In this document: positions 35,388 through 43,616 of the stretch, piece by piece
Numbering within the stretch: the first letter of the stretch is position 1
How the letters are laid out: the number at the start of each line of letters is the position of its first letter
Source of the DNA: an uncultured Eubacteriales bacterium
Lineage (GTDB): Bacteria; Bacillota; Clostridia; Oscillospirales; CAG-272
Direction of reading: 5' to 3'
DNA: 62,027 nucleotides
NCBI GenBank assembly: GCA_900547725.1
Contig: URHR01000003.1
Span: 1 to 62,027 of the forward strand
The notes under the pieces: generated by a model
Database searches by the model: none
Seen by the model: the letters and a program-made list of their open reading frames with translations, nothing else
What the model was told of the DNA's origin: nothing
Position numbers and translations under genes: made by a program

Positions 35388-35416
35388 ATTATAACACAAA
35401 TGACCGGATTTTACAA
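35388..35416 (-). promoter_or_regulatory. Sigma-A promoter for AraC gene
   Basis: Minus-strand TTGTAA (35411-35416), 17-bp spacer, TATAAT (35388-35393). Confidence 0.75.
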
Positions 35417-35436
35417 TAAGTAAACCGAAATATACA

Positions 35437-35465
35437 TTGATTTGTCCTGCTTTTTGTTATATAAT
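35437..35465 (+). promoter_or_regulatory. Sigma-A promoter for GH30 operon
   Basis: TTGATT (35437-35442), 17-bp spacer, TATAAT (35460-35465), 49 bp before the GH30 start codon. Confidence 0.8.
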
Positions 35466-35513
35466 ACAGATGATACAATCTTAACCGGGCAGATCCGGCG
35501 GGGAGAATACAAA

Positions 35514-36884
35514 ATGAAAGCAACACAATACATAACCGGAGTCGAGTTACCGTTTGTCCGCAGAAACCTGTACCCGTCTGCCGGCATGAGCGGCGCGATT
35601 ACGGTTTCGGTGAAGGACGCGATTCTGTCGCGGGATTTTCTCGGCTTTGGGGTCGCCGTTACCGGCAGTTCCTGCCATGAGCTGAATGCAATGGAGCAGG
35701 GCGCGCGGGCGGCACTGCTGCGTCGGATTTACACCGCGGACGGACTGAACCTGTCCGTTGCCCGACTGACGGTGGGATCCAGTGATTACTCAGCGGAGCT
35801 GTACTCCTATGACGATGTCGAAAACGATCTTTCGTTGGCGCACTTTTCCGTTGACCGGGATCGCGCCTATATCATTCCGATGATACAGGAGATTCTGAAA
35901 GTTCGTCCCGATCTTTATCTGTATGCGTCTCCGTGGTCTCCGCCCGCATGGATGAAGACCGGCGGCAGCCTTTGCGGCGGGTATATGCGCAGGGAGTACA
36001 TCGGGTGCTATGCGGACTACCTGATCCGGTATCTGAAGGAATACGAAAAATGCGGCATCCGGATCCGCGCGCTGACGCCGCAGAATGAGCCGGAGACACA
36101 GCAGCACGGGCTGATGCCGGCGTGTATCTGGCATCCGGACATTGAAGCGGAATTCGTTTCGGTCCTTCGGAAAAAGCTGGATGACGAGCGGATGGACGTG
36201 AAGATCTGGATGTACGATCATAATTTTGACGGCGTCTCGCGCGTGATGTGGATGCTGGAGCACCATAAACAGCTGCCGCAGATCTGTGACGGTCTGGCGT
36301 TTCATTATTACAACGGCGGCATCGAGCGGACAGAGGCGCTGAGAAAAGCCTACCCGGATCTCAATTTGTATTTTACCGAGGGAGGGCCGCGCCTGCTGGA
36401 TCACTACGCGACCGACTGGTGCAAATGGGGAACGATGATGGCAAAGGTTCTGAACAACGGTTTCAGCTCCTTTACCGGCTGGAATCTGCTGTTGGATGAA
36501 ACCGGAGGACCGAATATCGGTCCGTACTTCTGCGGCGGTCTGGTTACGCGCAACAGTGCAAGCGGCGCGCTTTCCCGAAGCGGACAGTATCAGGCATTCC
36601 GGCATTTTTCGCACTTTTTCCGGCAGGGGGCGGTTGTTCTGCAAACGGATGTAACGGGAAACGAAGCCGGTCTGTTCCGGTTTCCCGCGGCGGAAAAAGA
36701 CATCACGGTCACCGCATTCCAAAACCCGGACGGCAGTCGGTTTGTCGTTCTGATCAATCCCGATCCGTCCGCCAAAAAGCAGGTTCAGCTTCGGGTCGGA
36801 ACCGACAATTGGTATGTGGAACTGCTTCCGGATACGCTGTCGACCGTGGTGCTGGAGGATCGGGAAAGGAAGGGCGCGGAATGA
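35514..36884 (+). CDS. GH30-family glycoside hydrolase, cytoplasmic
   Basis: A 456-residue clan-A TIM-barrel hydrolase with a C-terminal beta-domain. The acid/base is E192 in LTPQNEPE and the nucleophile E289 in FTEGG, both in GH30 context; SPWSPPAWMKTGGSL is another family hallmark. GH30 includes beta-glucosylceramidases, beta-xylosidases, beta-fucosidases and beta-1,6-glucanases. No signal peptide, so it acts on imported sugars. Start at 35514 has GGGGAG at 8 bp; its stop overlaps the GH29 start (ATGA). Confidence 0.85.
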   Translation: MKATQYITGVELPFVRRNLYPSAGMSGAITVSVKDAILSRDFLGFGVAVTGSSCHELNAMEQGARAALLRRIYTADGLNLSVARLTVGSSDYSAELYSYDDVENDLSLAHFSVDRDRAYIIPMIQEILKVRPDLYLYASPWSPPAWMKTGGSLCGGYMRREYIGCYADYLIRYLKEYEKCGIRIRALTPQNEPETQQHGLMPACIWHPDIEAEFVSVLRKKLDDERMDVKIWMYDHNFDGVSRVMWMLEHHKQLPQICDGLAFHYYNGGIERTEALRKAYPDLNLYFTEGGPRLLDHYATDWCKWGTMMAKVLNNGFSSFTGWNLLLDETGGPNIGPYFCGGLVTRNSASGALSRSGQYQAFRHFSHFFRQGAVVLQTDVTGNEAGLFRFPAAEKDITVTAFQNPDGSRFVVLINPDPSAKKQVQLRVGTDNWYVELLPDTLSTVVLEDRERKGAE

Positions 36885-38101
36885 CGAATCAATTCGGTAT
36901 GTTTATCCACTGGGGCATTTACGCGCAGACCGGTATTCAGGAACAGGTCTTTGCCCGGGAGGATTGGGATCGGGCGCGTTACGAGCGGCTGGCGCAAACC
37001 TTCTGCCCGTCGGATTACGACCCGGAAGCATGGGTGCTGCTGGCAAAGCGTGCCGGCATGAAATACATCTGCTTTACCGCCAAGCATCATGACGGCTTCT
37101 GTATGTGGGACACGCGCCAGACCGACTATTCCGTCATGCATACGCCCTACGGGAAGGATGTTCTGAAGCAGCTGTCCGATGCCTGCCGAAAGCACGGAAT
37201 GAAGCTGTCGATCTACTATTCCATCCCCGACTGGCATCATCCGTTCGGATACAATCCGGCGTCCACCCACCAGTGGAAAGCGGTTGCGTGCGAGCATCCG
37301 AAGCCGGAACTGTACCGGGATTATATCAGGCGGCAGATGACGGAGCTTCTGACGGGCTACGGGGAGATCCATTCGCTGTTTTGGGATATTCCGCCGGGAC
37401 TGACAGACCCTTCCGTCAATCAGTTGGTGCGGAAGCTGCAGCCGGGAATTCTGATCAATGACCGCGGATTTGACAAGGGTGATTTTTCCACGCCGGAGCG
37501 GGAGTATCAGTCGGCAGACGGGACTCGGTTTACCCGCATGACTGAGGCGTGCAATTCGGTCGGCGTGCAGAGCTGGGGTTACCGCGCGGATGAGGACTTT
37601 TACGCAATCCGGCATCTGCTGTCCTCGATTGACCGGATCATGGCGATGGGAGGAAGCTACCTGTTGAATGTCGGACCGGATGCGCACGGGGTGATTACAG
37701 AACCGTATGCATCCCGTGTCCGGGCGGTGGGGGATTGGTATTGCAGAATGGAGGGCTGTCTGGAGAATGCCGGGGCGGATTCGTTTGACTACCGGGTACG
37801 ACTTGACAAGCCGCCGCTTGCAACGGAGAAAAACGGAAAGACCTATCTGCATTTTCCGGACGGGATCTGCTCTTCTGCACTTTATCTGCGTCAGTGGCGG
37901 TCGACGCCGGAGCGAATCCGGCTGATGAACACCGGTGATGTTCTGCCGTGGCGGATCGAGCCGCTGCCGGAGTTCCACAACGGGACAACCGGGCGGGCGG
38001 AGACCGCGTACCTGCGCATTTACGGAATTCCGATCGACCGCCTTTCCGGAGAGCCGATTGTGCTGGAGGTGGAATGGAAATACGACAATTCCGCTTACTG
38101 A
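36881..38101 (+). CDS. GH29-family alpha-L-fucosidase
   Basis: A 406-residue fucosidase: FGMFIHWGIYA at the N-terminus, ICFTAKHHDGFCMWDT (about 64-79) and SLFWDIPPG (nucleophile Asp region, about 164-172) are GH29 signatures, followed by YLLNVGPDAHGVI. It lacks a signal peptide and a long C-terminal carbohydrate-binding region, so it probably trims imported fucosyl oligosaccharides. Coupled to GH30; free L-fucose would feed the FucI encoded at 46386. Confidence 0.87.
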   Translation: MTNQFGMFIHWGIYAQTGIQEQVFAREDWDRARYERLAQTFCPSDYDPEAWVLLAKRAGMKYICFTAKHHDGFCMWDTRQTDYSVMHTPYGKDVLKQLSDACRKHGMKLSIYYSIPDWHHPFGYNPASTHQWKAVACEHPKPELYRDYIRRQMTELLTGYGEIHSLFWDIPPGLTDPSVNQLVRKLQPGILINDRGFDKGDFSTPEREYQSADGTRFTRMTEACNSVGVQSWGYRADEDFYAIRHLLSSIDRIMAMGGSYLLNVGPDAHGVITEPYASRVRAVGDWYCRMEGCLENAGADSFDYRVRLDKPPLATEKNGKTYLHFPDGICSSALYLRQWRSTPERIRLMNTGDVLPWRIEPLPEFHNGTTGRAETAYLRIYGIPIDRLSGEPIVLEVEWKYDNSAY

Positions 38102-38138
38102 TTTCTTTACCGATACATGAATTGGGAGAATTCCGGAT

Positions 38139-39014
38139 ATGAACCTGTCGATTAACGCAAATTATCTGGTTTGCACCAGAGATCCGAATCGCTTCCGCAC
38201 CGCAGGGGAGTGCCTTGCGCTTTGCAGACGTGCGGGTTTCCGTACCTTTGACTATTCCCCGTATCTGGACTGCGACAGCTGGGAGGAAAGCATTGACGCG
38301 GTGATCCGTGCGGCAGACGCGCTGGATGTGGAGCTGGAGCAATCGCACGCGCCCTACAATTACTATGCAAAGCGCACTCCGGAGCACTTTTCCGTGCTGC
38401 TGGATCGCAGTGTGGAGGCGGCGATCCGGATGAAGAACCGCCAGCTGGTGTTCCACATGGACGAATATCATGCGCCGTCTCCCGATGCATATGATCCGGA
38501 TGCCGCTCTGGATCGGGCATACGAAGCGCTGGCGCCGCATATCGAAAAGGCGCTGGCGAACGGTGTCCGGGTGGCGCTGGAGACGATTTTTGAGGATCGC
38601 ATCACCGTCGGAAAAACCGGGCGATCGCACTTCGGGGGAACACTTGATGAGCTGCTTCGGTCGCTCGACCGTTTCCGCCATCCGGACGTCGGGTGCTGTT
38701 GGGACTTCGGTCATGCATATCTGGCATACGGGCGGGAGGGTCAGTTGGATGCCATGCGCACATTGGGCAGCCGCATCATCTGCACCCACACGCACGACAA
38801 CTACTATACAAAGGATCTTCACCTGATGCCGTTCTTGGGAGAGCAGTGCTGGGAGCGGGTCATGCGGACGTTGGCAGAGATCGGATATCGGGGCAATCTG
38901 ACCTATGAATTTGTCTATGGCAGACTGCCCGACCGCCTGATTCCCGCATTCCTCGGCTACGCGCACGATACCGGCGAGGTGCTGATTGATCTGTTTGAAG
39001 GAAAGGAGGGATGA
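38139..39014 (+). CDS. Sugar phosphate isomerase/epimerase (xylose-isomerase-like TIM barrel)
   Basis: A 291-residue AP-endonuclease-2-type TIM barrel. Metal ligands appear in EQSHAPYN (about 67-74), RVALETIFED, CWDFGHAYLAY and ICTHTHDNYYTKDLHLMPF. Such proteins isomerise or epimerise keto sugars; which one is not clear. 37 bp after the fucosidase, with GGGAGAATTCCGGAT before the start. Confidence 0.8.
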   Translation: MNLSINANYLVCTRDPNRFRTAGECLALCRRAGFRTFDYSPYLDCDSWEESIDAVIRAADALDVELEQSHAPYNYYAKRTPEHFSVLLDRSVEAAIRMKNRQLVFHMDEYHAPSPDAYDPDAALDRAYEALAPHIEKALANGVRVALETIFEDRITVGKTGRSHFGGTLDELLRSLDRFRHPDVGCCWDFGHAYLAYGREGQLDAMRTLGSRIICTHTHDNYYTKDLHLMPFLGEQCWERVMRTLAEIGYRGNLTYEFVYGRLPDRLIPAFLGYAHDTGEVLIDLFEGKEG

Positions 39015-39018
39015 CGGG

Positions 39019-40365
39019 ATGATCAAAGGAAGAATCGGAAGATGTCTTGCGTGGCTTCTGGCGGGGGTTGTCCTGCTGGCTTCCTGCAAACCGGGGCAGT
39101 CCGATTCCCCACAGGATACTTCGAAAGAAACGTCCGGGCAGACTCCGTCCGGGGCGCTTGAACTGATCCGGGACGGGAAGGCGGGCTGTGGCATCGTGCG
39201 GCAGACCGGTATCGGGAAGGATGCGATGACGCTGTGCTCGGAGCTGTTCGACGCCGTACAGGAGAAGACCGGTGCGGAGATCGGCTTTGTCAGCGACCGG
39301 AAGAGCTTGCAGGACGGTTGGGTCGAGATCCTGATCGGGGACACGAACCGCCCGGAGTCCGCACAGGCAAAGCAGGCGCTGGGAGACGATGCATATTCGG
39401 TTTCGGTCGTCAACCGGAAGCTGGTGCTGGTCGGCGCGGATGAACGGATGCTGGAGCATTGTTTGCGGTCGTTTCTGGATATGATTGCGCAAAATGCGGA
39501 AGCGCTCGGAATGGGACGCGGGTACTGGACCATGCCGCAGGATTTCAGCCGGCGTTTCGACAGCCCGGATGAAAGCTATAACGGACACATCGGAAGGGGA
39601 TATCCGCTCAGCTCCGTGTTTACCAGAATTCCGAAGCTGTGTGCAACCGGCGGAAGCTCCTCGGTCGGGGATTACCGCTTTCCGTGGGTGCAGGGCGGCT
39701 GTACGGACGGCACTTATTACTACGCTTTCATGATTACCGACAACTCCGTAGCGCCGACCAAATGTACGATCTTAAAGTATGAGCTTGCCTCGCAGAATCT
39801 GGTAAAGGTCAGCCGGGAGCTGGAACTGGGGCACGCCAACGATGCCGCATGGAATCCGGATCGGGGCGTGATTGCGGTGTGCGGCTCCGGAATGACCCAC
39901 TATCTGATCGATCCGGAGACTCTGACGGTGAAGGAAACCGTCCGGACTGACAATCCGGGCTACACCGTGGTCTATGACTCCGTGCAAAAGGAGTATCTGA
40001 TGGCAACCTCCACCGCAGTCTATGTCTATGACAGCGACTTCCGTCCGAAACGGCAGTTTGCCATTGAAGGATTCCTTTCGGCGTTTGACGCGGGCGGCAA
40101 GGCGGCAGGGCAGGGAATGACCTGCGACGACACTTATCTTTACTATCTGGAATATTGGCAGAATTCCGCAAACGGAAAGGACATCCGTTGCAATATTGCG
40201 GTCTACCGTCTGCGCACGGGCGCGTTTGTCCAAAGAATTCCGCTGGAGATGAAGCGCGAGGCGGAGAACATCTTCATTTGGAACAACAGCTTTTATGTGG
40301 TGTGCAACAACATCTCCTGGTCCGGCTCGGAATGCTTCCGGATCGATATTGTTCCGGAAGACTGA
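39019..40365 (+). CDS. Lipoprotein with EILIGDT module and C-terminal propeller-like domain
   Basis: A 448-residue lipoprotein (lipobox LLASC, Cys23). Residues about 40-165 contain EILIGDTNRPESAQAK, the same module as in the lipoprotein at 19502. The rest has repeated beta-strand units (DAAWNPDRGVIAVCGSGM, YTVVYDSVQKEYLMATST), suggesting a beta-propeller. Probably surface exposed and involved in binding glycans; no catalytic motif identified. RBS GAAAGGAGG at 9 bp. Confidence 0.7.
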   Translation: MIKGRIGRCLAWLLAGVVLLASCKPGQSDSPQDTSKETSGQTPSGALELIRDGKAGCGIVRQTGIGKDAMTLCSELFDAVQEKTGAEIGFVSDRKSLQDGWVEILIGDTNRPESAQAKQALGDDAYSVSVVNRKLVLVGADERMLEHCLRSFLDMIAQNAEALGMGRGYWTMPQDFSRRFDSPDESYNGHIGRGYPLSSVFTRIPKLCATGGSSSVGDYRFPWVQGGCTDGTYYYAFMITDNSVAPTKCTILKYELASQNLVKVSRELELGHANDAAWNPDRGVIAVCGSGMTHYLIDPETLTVKETVRTDNPGYTVVYDSVQKEYLMATSTAVYVYDSDFRPKRQFAIEGFLSAFDAGGKAAGQGMTCDDTYLYYLEYWQNSANGKDIRCNIAVYRLRTGAFVQRIPLEMKREAENIFIWNNSFYVVCNNISWSGSECFRIDIVPED

Positions 40366-40429
40366 AGCTCCGGGAGCAGGACTGCCCGAACGGGCGAACA
40401 ACCGATTGAAAAGAAAGGATCATTTCACG

Positions 40430-41884
40430 ATGAAAGCGATGAAAGCGATGAAAGCAATGAAAGTGATGCAAGCATGGCTTCTGATTCTTGTTTTTGTACT
40501 GCTGGCGGTTTTCCCCTCCTGCAAATCGAAGCCTGAGGGTGGGACGCCGACCGACTCCGGAACAGGGGAGAAAACGGAAATCATTGCGGACATTCCGCAG
40601 CGAGCCTACAATACCCATTTTACCATTCTCAATCCGAACAGAAAGCTGCTGGACACCTATTACTGGTGCGAGGACGAAAAAGCCGGAACATCGATTGACG
40701 CGGCAAACTACGGACGGGAGGCGGCAATTGAGGAGCACCTCGGCATTGAGATCTTCCATGAGCTTTACGAGCTGAAGGAGGGGACGCTGTATCGCCTGAT
40801 CGAACAGCAGAACCTGACCGGAACGGAGGCGTATCAGCTTTTCCTGACGCACTCCTTTCAGGATCTGGTCAGCATTGTGACAACCGACAGCGTGCAGGAT
40901 CTCTCACAGGTTTCCGGGGTCTCCCTGAATGAGGATTACTGGAACACGCAGATCATGGAGCAGGTGCGGTTTCAGGGGCATATGTTCCTCGGGAGCAGCT
41001 CGTTCATTCTCCATGAGCCGGTTGTCATGCTGTTCAACAAAAACATGGCGGGCGCACTGCTGAGCGACGGAGGTGCGGCACAGCTGTACGACCACGTGCG
41101 GGAGAAAACCTGGACCATCGAGCAGATGCAGACCTATGCAAAAATGGTTGATACCGGCATGAACAGCAGTCTTGCCAATAAAAAAGACGGGACTTACGGC
41201 TTTGCAACCCTGTTGGACTGGGAGCTTGCCTCCTTTGCGCAGGCAAACCATTATTTCCACGGCACGGTCACCGAAGAGGGCAGCGTAAAGCTGCAGGCAT
41301 TCAACGATGATATCTTCAAAATCTTTCAGAAGGTCGTCGGGCTGGTGGATCAGGAGTACACGTACAGCTGGAGATATTCCGACATCGGAACCGGCGCGGA
41401 GCTGAGCATCAGTACCGGGCGGGTGCTGTTTGCCACCAGCGGAACGCCGGACATGATTCCGCTGATGCTGGAGAGCGAAATTCCGATCGGCGTTCTGCCG
41501 TATCCGACAATCGAAGCGGGAATGAGCTATCAGAGTCTGGATTGGGCAGGATATTTTGCCGTTCCGCGGGCGATTGCCAACACGCAGATGAGCGGCGAGG
41601 TCGCGGAACTGCTCTCCTGGTACGGTGAGAATACGATCAAGAACGAATTCTACAACGTTCTGCTGGGACTCCGGGCAAGCAACGAACCGGAGGACCGCGA
41701 AATGCTGGCGCTGATCTTCGACAACCTGGTGGCTGACCCGGCTCTGCCCTATATGAATGAGGGCGCATCACCGGTTGCCTACATCTTCTATGTCATTTCC
41801 CGGATGCTCTCCAAAGGGGAGCGCGGAATGGCGGGCTGGTACGCACAGTATTACGACCCCGCACAGGCGGCACTGAAGTTTTGA
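40430..41884 (+). CDS. Extracellular solute-binding lipoprotein 2
   Basis: A 484-residue SBP-like lipoprotein (lipobox region VFPSC, Cys31) related to the protein at 4962 (shared EKTWTIEQMQTYAKMVDTG-type segment, ATSGTPDMIPLMLES). Its coding start is a 9-bp tandem repeat of ATGAAAGCG giving MKAMKAMKAMKVM, with four in-frame ATGs. Ligand probably an oligosaccharide from fucosylated glycans (context only). No permease or ATPase genes nearby. The chosen ATG is the first, 10 bp after AAAGGAT. Confidence 0.8.
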   Translation: MKAMKAMKAMKVMQAWLLILVFVLLAVFPSCKSKPEGGTPTDSGTGEKTEIIADIPQRAYNTHFTILNPNRKLLDTYYWCEDEKAGTSIDAANYGREAAIEEHLGIEIFHELYELKEGTLYRLIEQQNLTGTEAYQLFLTHSFQDLVSIVTTDSVQDLSQVSGVSLNEDYWNTQIMEQVRFQGHMFLGSSSFILHEPVVMLFNKNMAGALLSDGGAAQLYDHVREKTWTIEQMQTYAKMVDTGMNSSLANKKDGTYGFATLLDWELASFAQANHYFHGTVTEEGSVKLQAFNDDIFKIFQKVVGLVDQEYTYSWRYSDIGTGAELSISTGRVLFATSGTPDMIPLMLESEIPIGVLPYPTIEAGMSYQSLDWAGYFAVPRAIANTQMSGEVAELLSWYGENTIKNEFYNVLLGLRASNEPEDREMLALIFDNLVADPALPYMNEGASPVAYIFYVISRMLSKGERGMAGWYAQYYDPAQAALKF

Positions 41885-41915
41885 TATATTTGCCGAAAGG
41901 CTGATATAAAATTAA

Positions 41916-41968
41916 AGGCATCACCGCGCAATTCCGACGGTGCAATCGCGAATTGCGCGGTAATGCCT
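41916..41968. mobile_element. Minimal MITE-like palindrome
   Basis: AGGCATCACCGCGCAATTC (41916-41934) and GAATTGCGCGGTAATGCCT (41950-41968) pair over 19 bp with one mismatch and a 15-base interior. Same ends as the element at 116-287. It lies between the SBP gene and the GLUG 3 ribosome site (AAAAGGAG), hence in its 5' untranslated region. Confidence 0.65.
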
Positions 41969-41986
41969 AAAAAAAGGAGAAAACAC

Positions 41987-43354
41987 ATGAAACACTTTCG
42001 TTTGCTCGCAGTCCTCGCAGCCCTTTGTATGCTTCTGACCCTTGCATCCTGCGCCACCCCGGACACACCGCCCACCGGAACATCGGGTACATCCGCAACG
42101 GAAACCCCGAACACCCCCACCAAGCCGAATCCGGAAGTCCCCACGTCCGTTCCGACCGGGGAGACCCCCAAGCCTGAGACCCCGACAACCGCCGGAGGAA
42201 ATGAAGGAGAGACTCCCAAGCCCCCGAAGTATGCGTGGGCAACGCAGGGCGGTGACGGAAGTGCGGATTCGCCGCTCATCATCAATCAGGAAAATTTCGT
42301 CGCGTTCTATAACTTCTATCTCCAGGGCGGCTGGAACTCCTTCGGAGATATCAAAGAGCATTTTGCGCTCGGCTCGGACATCGTTGTCAACACCGGAGAC
42401 GCGAAGACATGGGGAACTGCAGCTCCGCAGACTGTGTTTGAAAGATCCATGTGCGCGTTTAACGGACAGCTTGACGGAAAAGGGCACAGCATTTCGGGAC
42501 TGTGCATCAAGGTGTCTAATGCAACCAAAGACGACCGTGCCGCACTGTTCCATCAGATCAATAAGGGTTCGACCGTCAAAAATCTCGGCATTGTCAATTC
42601 TTATATCGAATTGAAATCGGGAGACTTCGGCTATGTCACCAGCGGCACGTTTGCCGGACGGCTGCTCGGAAACATCGAAGGCTGTTACAGCGACGCGGTT
42701 GTGGTCGGCATCGGCGGCACACCGAAAACCAACACCCTGGGCGGCATTGTGGGAATGGTGAATGAAAACGGTGTCACCGTCAAGGGCTGCGTGTTTGCCG
42801 GCTCGGTGACCTCCGAAAACGCGGGAGCAGGCGGAATTGTCGGAAAGATCAATGGCGGAAAGACCGGTGTTGTGATTTCGGACTGCCTCAACCTCGGCGA
42901 TGTGAAAACCGGATTTACCCGTTCGGGCGGTATCCTTGGGGAAAACTCCAACAATGACGATCCGGCAAACAAGATCATCAACTGCATCAATCTTTCGAAA
43001 AACATTGTCAGCGCGGCAACCGCTGAGGGCGGAAAGGCCGGCGGAGAGATTTACGGCGACAACTATGCCAGCATCCGCAAGCTGACAGTCAATACCTATA
43101 TCATCTCCGATGTCCGCGTGTCCGGCGGGACGGTTGCAAACGGCGTGACGCTGGATGAGAACGGTGCGGTTGTGAACGATGAAAAGAACGTCGGCTGGAC
43201 ATTTAAGATCGTTACGCTGAAAGCCTTCCTTGCCGGCGGAGAGAATATGCCGGAGGGGTGGTTTACCGCCGAAGGCTGTCTGCCCTGCCCGATTGAAGGA
43301 CTCCGCATCGAGCTTGCTCCCTACCTCGCGCTCTGGGGCGTGACGCTTGCCTGA
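41987..43354 (+). CDS. GLUG-repeat lipoprotein 3
   Basis: A 455-residue lipoprotein (lipobox TLASC, Cys22) with a Pro/Thr/Glu-rich linker (about 25-80), the WATQGGDGSADSP block, LDGKGHSISGLCIKVS and GLUG-like repeats (GGIVGMVNENG, GGIVGKINGG, GGILGENSNND). Its last ~205 codons are identical at DNA level over 611 bp to the GLUG 4 gene. Start at 41987 has AAGGAG at 7 bp and gives a lipoprotein signal. Probably a cell-surface beta-solenoid adhesin or glycan-binding protein (inference). Confidence 0.78.
   Translation: MKHFRLLAVLAALCMLLTLASCATPDTPPTGTSGTSATETPNTPTKPNPEVPTSVPTGETPKPETPTTAGGNEGETPKPPKYAWATQGGDGSADSPLIINQENFVAFYNFYLQGGWNSFGDIKEHFALGSDIVVNTGDAKTWGTAAPQTVFERSMCAFNGQLDGKGHSISGLCIKVSNATKDDRAALFHQINKGSTVKNLGIVNSYIELKSGDFGYVTSGTFAGRLLGNIEGCYSDAVVVGIGGTPKTNTLGGIVGMVNENGVTVKGCVFAGSVTSENAGAGGIVGKINGGKTGVVISDCLNLGDVKTGFTRSGGILGENSNNDDPANKIINCINLSKNIVSAATAEGGKAGGEIYGDNYASIRKLTVNTYIISDVRVSGGTVANGVTLDENGAVVNDEKNVGWTFKIVTLKAFLAGGENMPEGWFTAEGCLPCPIEGLRIELAPYLALWGVTLA
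42636..43246 (+). repeat. 611-bp duplicated tract, copy 1
   Basis: By eye this tract is base-for-base identical to 44584-45194 (offset 1948). Flanking sequence is clearly diverged on both sides, while still alignable upstream. Confidence 0.9.
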
Positions 43355-43392
43355 AGCGATTACCGCTTCCGGTTCTGATGCCCCACAAGGCA

Positions 43393-43430
43393 GATACCGC
43401 CGCCCGATTCTGTATCCGGGCGGCGGTATC
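43393..43430 (+). promoter_or_regulatory. Strong intra-operon hairpin before peptide gene 2
   Basis: GATACCGCCGCCCG (43393-43406) pairs perfectly with CGGGCGGCGGTATC (43417-43430) across a 10-base loop. No U-tract follows (GGAATAAAG), so it more likely sets mRNA ends or stability than full termination. It lies 39 bp after the GLUG 3 stop and 22 bp before the peptide start. Confidence 0.55.
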
Positions 43431-43452
43431 GGAATAAAGAAAGGAGATTTGC

Positions 43453-43593
43453 ATGATGAAAAGCAGTTTTTACACCTCGCCGGAGATGCTTCTGATAGGG
43501 ACGGATGCCGACGATGTCATCCGCACCTCCGGGATACAGGCAGTCGAAAATGACGGGATTTCTGCAGTGCCGGGCATCCCGTGGAAATCCTGA
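43453..43593 (+). CDS. 46-aa peptide with PEM...DVIRTS motif, before GLUG protein 4
   Basis: Short gene with AAAGGAG 8 bp before its ATG. The 46-residue product shows Y7-TSPEM and D21-VIRTSG, the same spaced pattern and exactly the same length as the peptide at 17863. It also directly precedes a GLUG gene (24 bp from its start). No signal peptide or membrane helix. Function unknown. Confidence 0.7.
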   Translation: MMKSSFYTSPEMLLIGTDADDVIRTSGIQAVENDGISAVPGIPWKS

Positions 43594-43616
43594 TCGGAAG
43601 GAGGGGCGGAAAAGAC

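Noticed and set aside
40274..40852. His/Phe-rich protein (HHFHCFHRFHRFH) on the minus strand
   Set aside because: It is the antisense reading of the ATGAAAGCG tandem repeat at the start of the SBP gene.
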